Positions 1 to 7,895 of a stretch of 10,530 bases of DNA are shown piece by piece (within the stretch, counting starts at the first letter, position 1; each line of letters begins with the position of its first letter). Both the position numbers and the translations under genes were made by a program. The notes under the pieces are model-generated. The model saw nothing but the letters and a program-made list of their open reading frames with translations. It had not been told where the DNA came from and did no database searches. This DNA is from Hymenopellis radicata (lineage: Eukaryota; Basidiomycota; Agaricomycetes; Agaricales; Physalacriaceae): positions 1 to 10,530 of the forward strand of contig JADNRX010001368.1 of the NCBI GenBank assembly GCA_015501595.1. Direction: 5' to 3'.

Positions 1-50
1 CACACATCACGTGGATATATCATGTATAGATAAATAATTTACCTCCAATA

Positions 51-122
51 GCCTTAGGTTACAAACTGGTAAATAATCAGTAATTTACTGGGAAACAACC
101 TTTTGATACTGTAACCTAGGTT
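51..122. repeat. Nested inverted repeats
   Basis: The arm CCTTAGGTTAC at 52-62 pairs with GTAACCTAGG at 111-120 with one mismatch. Inside it GTAAAT and ATTTAC (69-88) form a second pair around a short loop. The whole could fold as a two-level hairpin. It may be the remains of a small foldback element, but no target duplication was seen. No gene is visible in 1-202. Confidence 0.5.
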
Positions 123-202
123 ATTTCCACTATCCTATCCCAGTTGCTCAAAAAATGGTAAGTTTAGGACTGGTTGCAGTTGCTAATCTTTCCAAATTGG
201 GG

Positions 203-210
203 TGCCGCAA
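203..210. repeat. Target site duplication, left of element A
   Basis: TGCCGCAA directly abuts the TAGGG end and is repeated exactly at 684-691. Confidence 0.85.
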
Positions 211-683
211 TAGGGTGGTGTAATAAACCTCCTAGAGGTGTTAGTAACAGTATTGATACTGATGCCTCAGGAGGCCCTGATTTTAAAACCATTATTAACA
301 GTTTCAATACTGGCACATGCTTTGGACTACATAATATGGTGCAATAATGCGCCACTCTTGTCTCGCTAATTCCTGCTTGCCCTCACTGCCGGTGCGTCAT
401 CACGCAAAGAATCACGTGCCGATATTGAAACCTACCTTCCGATCCTCGACAGTTTCAATATTATATTGATACCATTAGTAACTGCAGTAAACCTAAGATA
501 TATCGAAACCTAGGGTTTACTGTCCTATTTCAATCATAAGTTCACGTCACAGGTCACAAGGCCTCCAAATTTCCTTATCGGACACTGGAAAACGCCTCCA
601 ATCACTTATCGGGCGTGAAAAGGTCAAAAAATTCAAAATTTTGTCAACTTACGGTCGAAATACTACAGTACTGCACCACCCTA
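211..683. mobile_element. hAT-like non-autonomous miniature element (element A), 473 bp
   Basis: The left end TAGGGTGGTG (211-220) is matched by the exact reverse complement CACCACCCTA at 674-683, with weaker pairing for several more bases. The same 8 bases, TGCCGCAA, lie immediately outside both ends (203-210 and 684-691). Terminal repeats fitting YARNG and an 8-bp target duplication are the known signature of the hAT superfamily. The inside holds no convincing transposase, so the element would depend on a transposase encoded elsewhere. It contains several TATTGAAAC / GTTTCAATA motifs in both orientations. The 63-codon minus-strand frame at 164-355 crosses the left end and is not a gene. Superfamily is inferred from ends and duplication only; the boundaries are read directly. 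Confidence 0.85.
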
Positions 684-691
684 TGCCGCAA
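684..691. repeat. Target site duplication, right of element A
   Basis: Exact second copy of TGCCGCAA after the CACCACCCTA end. Confidence 0.85.
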
Positions 692-752
692 CTGGACCTA
701 ACCGGACTTGTAAACTTTAAATATCATTATCCGTTATCTGCGGTCCAGTTGC
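688..752. repeat. Inverted repeat beside element A
   Basis: GCAACTGGACC (688-698) is the exact reverse complement of GGTCCAGTTGC (742-752), with a 43-base loop. The right target duplication of element A overlaps the outer edge of the left arm, so element A went in at the base of this potential hairpin. Confidence 0.65.
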
Positions 753-761
753 CATTATCGT

Positions 762-1267
762 TCTCCTCTGCTGCTATTATAAAAACAGCAGTAGCAGGCT
801 CAGCATAATGCTAAGCTAAAGATCCAGCATTTGGCATGCAGCCAAGGTGAAAACACACACCCCAAAGGCCGCCTAACAAATGTCAGAGCAGCAGAGGTGA
901 CAATGATTATACTCTGAGTAGTGGTGATGATGGTACAAAGTAAGCGAAATGACTTGATCACACACTTATGAGGCCTGTTAGCATTTGCTGGATTGTGAGA
1001 ATTCATAAGAAATTCATGTGAATAGCTCATTTGAGCTACGCAAGGGCCCATTTAACTTATAAAAAATTTATAAATTTAGCTTAAATATATATTTACATAA
1101 TTGTGAGTCAGACCAAGTACTTATGCCTTTAAGACTATACTCGGGATTCATATGTGATCTAACTCATTATCGATTGATGAATTAAACAAGTTGGATTATC
1201 AAGACCCTCCACTGAATCAAGTACTGTAGACTTTCAATCAATTCGTTGGTCCATGTGACCTGTGACC
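762..1267 (-). repeat. Family R dispersed repeat, copy 1
   Basis: Read on the minus strand, this segment aligns by eye along its length with segments at 2700-2925, 3225-3679 and 7290-8160. Shared landmarks in order are GTCACAGGTCACATGG at the start (1252-1266), a GAGTACT-rich part, an AATGGGCCC block (also in copy 4), CACATGAATTTCTTATGAATT, an (A/T)AATTATTGTCAC-type block, and a terminal hairpin with CTGCTGCT and AGCAGCAG arms (about 768-797). An 83-codon minus-strand frame at 800-1051 lies inside it and is a by-product of the repeat: no other copy keeps a matching frame of that length. The class is unknown. A solo LTR, a SINE-like element or a miniature DNA transposon are all possible. Confidence 0.7.
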
Positions 1268-1271
1268 TCTC

Positions 1272-1293
1272 TGATGAAATTTTTATTTCATCA
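1272..1293. repeat. Perfect 9-bp hairpin
   Basis: TGATGAAAT, a TTTT loop and ATTTCATCA form a perfect stem-loop. It lies a few bases outside the outer end of family R copy 1. Its role is unknown. Confidence 0.7.
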
Positions 1294-1313
1294 ACTTACC
1301 ATATATAGTAATT

Positions 1314-1353
1314 GCCGCCACGGCGGGAGGCTGGCGGGGGCCCCGACGAGGAC
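1314..1353. other. GC-rich island in AT-rich surroundings
   Basis: About 40 bases are almost entirely G and C, containing CCGCC/GGCGG arms and the palindrome GGGGCCCC. The flanks on both sides are strongly AT-rich. It may be a surviving piece of another repeat; no gene is visible. Confidence 0.6.
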
Positions 1354-1896
1354 TTTTTTGCAATTTTTGCTGTGACTAGTGTGACTTTTCGTCGATTTCG
1401 GATCCTTTATGACTCGTGACTGACGAATTGATTTAAAGTCTACAATACTTGAGTTTCCTTATAATCTGAAAACTTGTTGAGCTCTCTAACACAGGTGACA
1501 AAATCGCAGCAACTCAATTGAGTTGCTAAATAGGCAACCTTTGATGTAACTCAAGTGCAACTTCTGGAGCAACTCCACTTAAAACGTAGAGTATATGTTC
1601 TAAAATAGACCTTACATCGCTTCTGGAAGGACATAAAACTGACCCTCCATGTACTTAATTTCTAGTCCTCGTTGAGTTCTCATGTAGTTGTATCTAGCTC
1701 ATCAACTGGAACACTGCTCCCATTAATTCATCACTACTACATGATCGATATGTGATCAATTCTTTTGCTCATTATCCTGATCCCGTCCTCATTGTCTCAT
1801 CACTTGTCCATCTCAAATAAAGCAGATAATCATAGTTGTAATGAATTAAGATACAAATAAAAGTTCATTGCACTGCTTTAATACATGTGTCGCCAT
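1354..1896. other. Intergenic stretch, no gene seen
   Basis: Both strands carry frequent stops in all frames. The only structure noted is the perfect 18-bp palindrome GCAACTCAATTGAGTTGC at 1509-1526, in a local cluster of GTTGC/GCAAC motifs (1505-1575). Confidence 0.55.
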
Positions 1897-1968
1897 CTAA
1901 ACTAAGTCTAATAATTGTCCTTGTCCCTTACTCGGCACTAATGTCACAAAGATAACATGGCGACACAT
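1885..1968. repeat. 12-bp perfect inverted repeat
   Basis: ATGTGTCGCCAT (1885-1896) and ATGGCGACACAT (1957-1968) are exact reverse complements separated by 60 bases. The pair overlaps the 3' end of the minus-strand coding remnant. It could be the termini of a very small element or a hairpin; no target duplication was identified. Confidence 0.65.
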
Positions 1969-2238
1969 TGAAGCAGGTGCAGAGGTGTCATCCTCATCAT
2001 TCTACAGCTCTCTGTCAACTGCCATACCCTTCTGCAGATGCCTTCTCGCCGCCATCTTTCCAGCCTTCACCGCCGATGACTTCCTTGCATTCGTGATACC
2101 ACCCTTCATACAGCCACCAACTAAAAGGCCTTTCTGCATTCCACCCTCAAACTAGCAGTCAGTGCCGTCAGCCCATTCCTCATAAGCTATGCTATGCTTA
2201 GTTGTCGCAGAGTGGCATCTAGGCTTCTCAATATAAGC
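1897..2238 (-). pseudogene. Decayed coding remnant, family unknown
   Basis: One minus-strand frame runs about 114 codons with only two internal stops, both TAG (2152-2154 and 2002-2004), each one C-to-T step from CAG. The text has the mixed composition of real protein: EEWADGTDC, then a glycine-rich piece GGMQKGLLVGGCMKGG, a basic stretch MAARRHLQKGMAVDREL, then an acidic NDEDD. The frame ends in TAG at 1897-1899. Just upstream, around 2245-2300, another frame reads EMQREAVYAYRMRRLSLY, so a frameshift or intron may separate an earlier part. I recognise no domain. It could be a fragment of a transposon protein or of a host gene; chance is not excluded. Confidence 0.4.
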
Positions 2239-2299
2239 TTAGTCGCCTCATTCTGTATGCATAGACAGCCTCTCGTTGCATCTCGCGGACAGCAACTCA

Positions 2300-2697
2300 G
2301 GTGAAAGAGGCTACATAGAGAGATTATAGATGACAAGGCATATTAACACTATTTTTAAAGATGCATGAATAGAAGTTGCACCAAGTAGGACCTCAGCACA
2401 TAGTAGAGTGTCATGACCTCAATTGGGACTGTAGATTTCCTGTAAGGATATTTGTGACGAATTTAGATGTTCTAGGATTAGGGTCCGCATTCCGCATTTA
2501 GCTGCTGCCACGTGTGGCTTCTCTCTTAGTCTCTTACTACTATGTTCTCGTACTAGTGTTGTTGTCCTCCAACAGAGATGTCGTTCTCGTTTTCTCTGTT
2601 CTTTCCATTTTCTAAGAGAAGTAGTAGAAGTAAAGAGAGACATGTGCAACGGTGTAGTGTCACCTTTCGCTGCACATGCGTCCCCTTGCCTGGAGCA
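2300..2697. other. Stretch without a supported gene
   Basis: It holds overlapping opposite-strand open frames (101 codons minus, 2419-2724; the start of 137 codons plus, 2578-2991). Neither looks like protein: the plus frame opens with a low-complexity Ser/Phe/Arg run and both run into family R sequence. A CT-rich tract lies at 2580-2640. Confidence 0.5.
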
Positions 2698-2699
2698 GC

Positions 2700-2925
2700 T
2701 CATGAATTTCTTATCAATTCCCACGATTTGGCAAATACCGAGAGGCTATATAAGCCTCTGATCGATAATTCGATCACTCTCATCTCTCTCTTCTCCTACG
2801 ACGACGACCATCCAGCGAGTGACAATTATCATCGCTGTTACTCTAACGACTGTCAGATGACCTCTGGAGTGAGGATTGCGCTCTGGCTGAGTACTGGGCT
2901 TACTGCTGTCTTTATGACAGCAGCA
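2700..2925 (+). repeat. Family R dispersed repeat, copy 2 (partial)
   Basis: Homology to the other copies begins abruptly at TCATGAATTTC and runs to a terminal hairpin, CTGCTGTC-TTTAT-GACAGCAG (2903-2923). The roughly 230-bp upstream part present in copies 1, 3 and 4 is missing, so this copy is 5'-truncated or the upstream half was replaced. It keeps a TATATAA core inside a perfect 7-bp stem, AGAGGCT-ATATA-AGCCTCT (2741-2759). The overlapping plus-strand 137-codon and minus-strand 85-codon frames are not supported as genes. Confidence 0.7.
2741..2759 (+). promoter_or_regulatory. TATA-like core inside an inverted repeat
   Basis: CTATATAAG sits centrally in AGAGGCT/AGCCTCT arms. Related copies have weaker versions at the same place (CATAAG, GTATAAG, TGTAAG). 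A TATA box would fit an LTR promoter, but no transcription start can be shown. Confidence 0.3.
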
Positions 2926-3224
2926 ATTGATGACTTCACAGTGCCGACTCTGGATGATGATGACCACAACACCCGGATGACTACGACTTGAGGACAATAA
3001 CAACGACGATGGAAATCATTCAATAACTATTAGCTAATAGGAAATTATATTTTATCTAATAATGTAAACTGTATTATGAGTTCTGCCAATATTTGGCCTA
3101 AAATTGTGGTTGAATATATATTATAACCTGTCACAGGTCCCAAGGCTGAATGAACTTGATTCGAAAGATGTTCAGAGAGTTATTAATCACACTCTCTCAA
3201 CATCCAGTCGAAATAGTACAGTAG
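2926..3224. other. Spacer between tail-to-tail R copies
   Basis: No gene is supported. It holds the perfect 14-bp palindrome CTATTAGCTAATAG (3027-3040) and a GTCACAGGTC motif (3130-3139). The segment 3130-3222 starts and ends like the right part of element A (546-670): GTCACAGGTC at one end and CGAAATA-C/G-TACAGTA at the other, with divergent sequence between. Confidence 0.45.
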
Positions 3225-3679
3225 ACAGCAGCAGCAGGTCCAGCATAAAGCTAGAGCCTAAAGAAACACCCTAGAGGCTCCTTAACAATCGTCAGAGAGG
3301 CAGTGACAATAATTATCACTTACTAGATGGTCGTAGTGGTGGTTGAAAGAGAGAGAGAGATCGAGTTATTGATTGCGCTTATACCTTATACGTCATCTCG
3401 ATATTTGCTGGATTATGGGAATCGAGGAGAAATTCATGTGAATGACTAGTTTAGGTGAGGCACAGCCCCGTTTAACTTCGTAAAAATTTGTAAATTAAAA
3501 TTAAATATATAGCTAAATAATTGCGAGTCAACACGAGTATTCACAACGAGTACTCATGCCTCCAGAGCCTGATCCACGATTCATTACTAATCCAACTCAT
3601 TATGGATCTATGAATCAAACAGATCAGATCTCTGAGATGCCTGAGCGGATCGAGTATAGATAAACCCATGTGATTCGCT
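3225..3679 (-). repeat. Family R dispersed repeat, copy 3
   Basis: On the minus strand it matches copies 1 and 4 from a start near AATCACATGG (3666-3675) through the ACTCGCAATTATTTA-type block, CACATGAATTTC (about 3432-3443), the GATAATTATTGTCAC block and the GCTTTATGCTGGACC block to CTGCTGCTGTC (3225-3235). The copy stops within the first arm of the terminal hairpin seen in copies 1 and 2. Divergence between copies is heavy and rich in C/T and G/A differences. Confidence 0.7.
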
Positions 3680-3767
3680 GACTTATTAAGGTATCTAATG
3701 CAAACCTCGAATATATTTATATATTTTAATCTTAGGTATTCATATCAGAAAAAGCCCTTTAGGGTAT

Positions 3768-3997
3768 CACTACTTATATAATTTAATATATTAGCTATAT
3801 ATATTGAAAACACTGCCTAAACTTTTTTTTTGATAATTTGAGCTATATAAAAAAATTCTTTAATATTCTAATAAATAATTTAGAATATTAAAAAACTTTT
3901 TATTTTTTGATTAATATATATAGCTTAAGTTATTAAGAATAAGTTCAGGCAGTTTTTTTAATATATATAATTAATATATTAAATTATGTAAGTAGTG
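3768..3997. mobile_element. Foldback miniature element, 230 bp
   Basis: The left arm (3768-3871) and right arm (3880-3997) are reverse complements over nearly their whole length, closest in the outer 55 to 60 bases and in the innermost 13 (TTTAATATTCTAA / TTAGAATATTAAA), with an 8-base loop. The ends are CACTAC and GTAGTG, and TAT flanks both sides. CACTA ends with a 3-bp duplication are a mark of the CACTA (CMC/EnSpm) superfamily, but a TA duplication (Tc1/mariner) is also compatible. There is no coding content. The superfamily is uncertain; the foldback structure is directly visible. Confidence 0.8.
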
Positions 3998-3999
3998 TA

Positions 4000-5450
4000 T
4001 TATATAAATAATATTTTATAGAATAGTATTAATTTCAGAAATCTGATTATTCTCATTAAAATGTCAAGAATAGTCATAATTAGTTGATCATTATCACAAG
4101 GAGAAACTTATTACAAGGAATATTTACATATCGCACAAAAAGATTACCGATATATAAAAAACTATGTTGATCTTTATAATTACTTAACAGAAATCTACGA
4201 CTATGGTTGAGAATATTCTCAGAGATCCAATCTATAGGTACAGTCTGATTCCACTTCAGAAATAAATGCATACTGCTCCAAATGATAAAGACAAGCAATA
4301 CAGACATAAGAGGAGATCCATCATTGGCTAACTAATATTTAAGTTAATATATATTAGATGCAACTTCTAAATGAGGCGTGAAGGTACTGAATTATTCTAC
4401 ATATAAAAAATGTTTCGATGGCTACATATTTACTGGGAACAACGTTTTAATTTCACAAAGTAGAATTGAGAATATGACACGAACTCAATCAATACATAAA
4501 TCTGCTACTAAGTATTAGCTTGTGATCCAATCAAGAGTGAAGAATATATCATCAAACTTCTGAGTACTATCTACAGCTGCTGAATGAATATGTATTATAG
4601 CAATATCAAATTGTGCTAGAGATGAACACGAGTATAGAATATAAAAAATACTCATGAATAAATATATACTCATTGTGCGAGTCAGAAATATACTCACAGA
4701 TGAATAGAGTAGAATCTAAAGTATTTGGTGAATAGTGAATCTACATCTAGTGTCATGAGTATTTAATAAACTTATATTTATGAATACTCATCACTTCATC
4801 TATATGCAATAGCTCAGCAAATATGTTGTAAGCTTGCTCCACCTTTACCTCTAGTTTCAACAAAAGTTCTTACTAATATAAATATGACTCAATATCCTAC
4901 TTGCTAGAGTCTTGAGGAAAGTAGAGTCTTGAATAGAGTTGTGAGTTGTGAGTCATAAGTATTGGTCTTGAGGCATGAGTTACTGATATGATAAGTATAA
5001 ATATACTTAAGTATAGGCTCGCATTCATCTTTAAATTGCGCTAAGCAGAAGACCTTTCCAATCTTGATTAGCTTCCGTAGATAGACGTAAAGTGAATCCA
5101 AGGTCTCAGAGCTAAAGAACTTTGAATTGATGAACTTGATGCAATGGAAAATGAGTAAACGAAAGGGAAGGATAATATTATGTGCAGCCTCATCAATACG
5201 AGCACGAGTAAGTGAAGGATCACAGAATTAGATAGATACAAATACTCGTATAGGTTTAACTAGTATAATATTATAGAAGTAAGCTTAATTATAAATGATA
5301 TATGATTTAATATAGCTTAAATAAGATATAAAAATAATATTTGACCTTGATTGAAGGTAATACAAATAAGTTATAATGAGTTATTGCTTAAAACTCGTTA
5401 AAAACTCGTGTATTTAAGAGTTTTAACCCGCAGATCGTAGATTTTTGATA
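4000..5450. other. AT-rich stretch, no supported gene
   Basis: Short minus-strand open frames (75 codons at 4080-4307, 60 at 4515-4697, 65 at 4904-5101) have no recognisable domain and sit in AT-rich DNA with no partner exons that I can see. From about 4620 to 5420 GAGTA/TACTC and ACTCG/CGAGT motifs recur in both orientations, resembling a mutated version of the ACTCG-rich sequence in the element at 7541-7965. A decayed mobile element is the best guess. Confidence 0.5.
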
Positions 5451-5451
5451 G

Positions 5452-5488
5452 GTCACAGGTCTGAAATATTGTCACAGATATCTGTGAC
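5452..5488. repeat. GTCACAGGTC motif and perfect 18-bp palindrome
   Basis: GTCACAGGTC (5452-5461) is followed by GTCACAGATATCTGTGAC (5471-5488), a perfect palindrome whose half GTCACAG repeats the motif. The same motif marks the ends of family R copies 1 and 4, so this may be a fragment of a related element. Confidence 0.6.
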
Positions 5489-5733
5489 ACAGATAGGCAA
5501 AAAAATCGAATCTCGACTTGTGGCATGCTCTATGGTGGAACGATCAAATAAGATACGTCGAAACTCTATGCTTGAGAAAAGATTTTTTAACTACATTTCT
5601 CGCTTATAAATCTGAGCCTTTCACACAGTGTAAGATCTAACATTCACTTAAGAGTAATTCCTTATAATTCTTTTTAGAGTATTATTATTGTTAAGAAGGC
5701 TGTAAGCTGCAAATCCATGAGCATCAGTATCTG

Positions 5734-5783
5734 GTGAGTATTGTAGAGAAAGTATCAGATCACTGACTAATGATTTTTCTTAG
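5734..5783 (+). other. Candidate intron in the decayed gene
   Basis: The donor GTGAGT, a CTGACTAAT branch-like site and the acceptor TTAG delimit 50 bases. Splicing joins the frame at 5691-5733 (two stops, TAA and TGA) to the Asp-rich frame from 5784, giving a coherent ASVSDSNSDVDADD junction. Confidence 0.5.
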
Positions 5784-6504
5784 ACTCTAACTCCGATGTT
5801 GATGCTGATGACTATAACAATAACTGTACTTATGCATTCAATAATTATAGATTCAAGACTTTGAGCATGTCCTTTATTGACTTGACTCATAACTTTGATG
5901 CGGAAGACTTTGAGAACTTTGAGAATGATGCAAGCAAAAATCTTGAATAAGGTAATTACTTGAACAACAAAATTATTGAAGTCTTTGCAAAATACAAAAT
6001 AGATCTCTGCAGTGATGAGATAACGAGTGAAATTAAAGAAGTTGCCTAAGTGCATCGTGTTCTTTACTCGTTGGACTTAACTTGACATTGGCGCAGGAAC
6101 TGAAGAACATGATTAATATTATTAAAAATATTGAGCACTCTGCTCCAGCTGTTGCTGATGAGGACGACAGACTCGCAAAGTAGTAGATTCGGTCCACATC
6201 TAGAACCTGCGAATGAAGCTTTTTACTATTAAAATTAGTAGTCACATTATTATAGGCAAGAAGAATCAAACTAAGCTTATTGAGCGCTTCATGTCCTATA
6301 CTATATAGCATGAATACTGCCAATGATCTTCTTCTAGGATGTGACAAGACCTTCAAGCTTAAACCCTTCTTAGCAGGTGGGCTCGATGTGATTGCGTTCA
6401 AGGCACTTGTCGACATCGCGACAGGCTATAATCTAGATCTCAATAATAACAATATCTACAATCAACTCGAAGATAAGGAATACGGCATCTCGCTTATAAA
6501 TTAT

Positions 6505-6592
6505 GTATGTACTTATTTTTTATTCATTCATAACTTATTAGACTGCCATCTAGCTTATTTAATATTTAATCATGCATCGATTGACTTACAAG
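6505..6592 (+). other. Candidate intron in the decayed gene
   Basis: The donor GTATGT follows a complete codon, and the acceptor ACAAG ends 88 bases later after a TTGAC branch-like site. Splicing in phase 0 joins ISLINY to KAATTVISTHL and removes an AT-rich stretch with unlikely protein text. Confidence 0.5.
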
Positions 6593-7133
6593 AAAGCTGC
6601 AACTACTGTTATCTCCACTCATCTCTAATTAAATAAGACTGATGTCGGCAGCGTGCACATCAAAGCGATGCTCGATGATCTGTCTTACTACTGTGAGATT
6701 AATCTAATATGATTCATCTTGTTTATCCTCTAATACTTAGACTAATTCATTCACAAAGAGCTATTGATTTCTCAAAGCCTTATCATGTCAAAATTATGCA
6801 GCTCTTGGTTAATGCAACACTTGCTAAAACCCTCGAATCGTCATCATTGTTCAAATATGCAGATATGCTGACCTCACTGTTTATGAAGAGCTCATGCTTA
6901 TTTAAGCATGAGGTTCCAGCATTGATGCTTGCCCTTGTTCTCACCACTATAAGCACACTATTACTGTTGTTTGATTTAATATAGAATTTTCATATAATTC
7001 CAAGAATTACTTTTTCGGAAACAACACTGAAAGCACCTTCAAGTTGCATCATTCAATGCTTGAAGCCCTCAAGAAATAGAAAATCATTTATTATCATAAA
7101 TTAATGCATAAGCTTTTTTAAATTGCAACATAT

Positions 7134-7178
7134 GTATTACTTTGCTCTCAGAAACCTATACTAACAATTTCTATCTAG
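7134..7178 (+). other. Possible intron near the 3' end of the decayed gene
   Basis: A canonical TACTAAC branch site stands at 7159-7165, 13 bases before the TAG acceptor. The donor choice (GTATTA at 7134) does not keep the frame of the following protein-like text, so a different donor or a frameshift would be needed. Confidence 0.3.
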
Positions 7179-7289
7179 GAATACTTAATCTATCATTAAC
7201 AATGGTCTCTTGAATGCTCAAATCATCACTGAAACTCAGTGAGATGCCATTGTTCATGAGAATAAGAACACTTAGAAATAAAGACCTCA

Positions 7290-7540
7290 ACGAGTTCACA
7301 GGTCACATGAATACTTAAGTACTCAATTCGACCAGAGATCTCGACTACTCGATCTATTTGATTCGCAGATCGATAAGGATTGTAAGTATGGCCTTAAAGG
7401 TATGAGTACTTAGTTTGACTCGCAATAATGTAGATATATATTTAAACTCAATTTACAAATTTTTTCCAAACTGAATGGGCCCTTACATTGCTTAAACAAG
7501 ATGTTTATGTGAATTTCTTAGAAATTCTCACAATCTGGCA
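7290..7540 (+). repeat. Family R dispersed repeat, copy 4, left part
   Basis: It starts like copy 1 (TTCACAGGTCACATG at 7295-7309). It then follows the minus strand of copy 1 through the GGCCTTAAAGGTATGAGTACT block, the AATGGGCCCTTAC block (7473-7485) and GTGAATTTCTTAGAAATTCT. Homology breaks at ATCTGGCA (7533-7540), where element B is inserted, and resumes at 7974. Confidence 0.75.
7533..7540. repeat. Target site duplication, left of element B
   Basis: ATCTGGCA abuts the TAGAG end and is repeated exactly at 7966-7973. Confidence 0.9.
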
Positions 7541-7562
7541 TAGAGATCACCACGAGTTGCAT

Positions 7563-7669
7563 GAGTCTAAAGAGTACTCGCGAATCAACTCGGACTCGCA
7601 GGGTCAAATACTCAACCTGACTCAACTCGTGAGTCAGGAGGACTTGAGTCAGGCAAGAGTCATGAACAG
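7563..7669 (+). repeat. 107-bp direct repeat, unit 1
   Basis: It aligns without gaps to 7789-7895 at a constant offset of 226. By my count 16 of 107 positions differ and 14 of those are transitions, which suits repeat-directed C-to-T mutation. Confidence 0.8.
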
Positions 7670-7788
7670 TTTAAGGCTAATATCTGACTCGTGTCCTGAC
7701 TCGTGTTGACTCGTGCATGAATACATGAATCAATAAAAATACCTGCTAAATAGCTTAAATAAGGTTTAACTACAGTAATATACTAGAT

Positions 7789-7895
7789 GAGTCTGGAGAG
7801 TATTCGCGAATCAACTCAGACTTGCAGGGTCAAATACTCGACTCGACTCGACTTATGAATCAGGAGGACTTGAGTCATGTGCGAGTCATGAACAG
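7789..7895 (+). repeat. 107-bp direct repeat, unit 2
   Basis: Ungapped match to 7563-7669, about 85% identical by eye, ending in the shared AGTCATGAACAG. Confidence 0.8.

Larger units (their letters stand above)
5678..7280 (+). pseudogene. Decayed multi-exon coding remnant, family unknown
   Basis: Protein-like text appears in successive plus-strand frames, broken by stops and frame changes. Pieces in order: an Asp/Asn-rich part from 5784 (SNSDVDADDYNNN) to 6047; a frame from 6073 with four stops before 6256, then open to 6504 (LKPFLAGGLDVIAFKALVD); 6593-6709 (KAMLDDLSYYCEINL); about 6848-7076, with YADLTVYEELMLI, a Cys/His cluster CPCSHHYKH and TESTFKLHHSMLEALKK; then 7180-7280, with NNGLLNAQIITET and DAIVHENKN. 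Candidate introns lie at 5734-5783, 6505-6592 and, less surely, 5630-5677 and 7134-7178. Nearly all stops are one C-to-T step from CAG, CAA or CGA. Between 6050 and 6500 the true frame is ambiguous. I do not recognise the protein. The Cys/His cluster and Lys-rich end could suit a transposon or nucleic-acid-binding protein, but that is inference. The R repeat copy 4 starts right after it. Confidence 0.5.

Noticed and set aside
800..1051. 83-codon minus-strand open frame resembling 7908-8099
   Set aside because: The likeness comes from shared repeat DNA (family R). The frame at 7908 begins inside element B, so it cannot be an ancestral start.
2700..2925. Family R as a typical solo LTR
   Set aside because: A TATA-like core is present, but I could not find TG...CA ends or a 4-6 bp target duplication, so the class is left open.
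2578..2991. 137-codon plus-strand open frame
   Set aside because: It begins in a CT-rich low-complexity tract and continues through family R copy 2. Other R copies do not keep the frame.
6033..6416. 127-codon minus-strand open frame
   Set aside because: It lies antisense to the decayed plus-strand remnant, reads as a Ser/Leu-rich string, and is poorly compatible with the exon/intron signals, which are all on the plus strand.
6709..6984. 91-codon plus-strand open frame starting at an ATG
   Set aside because: Another plus frame over 6848-7076 gives better protein text (TVYEELMLI, CPCSHHYKH, FKLHHSMLEALKK) that continues downstream. The 91-codon frame is Leu/Ser-rich and ends abruptly.
7563..7895. 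CRISPR-like spaced direct repeats
   Set aside because: Only two long units, no regular short repeats and spacers, within a hAT-like element of a eukaryote-like sequence.
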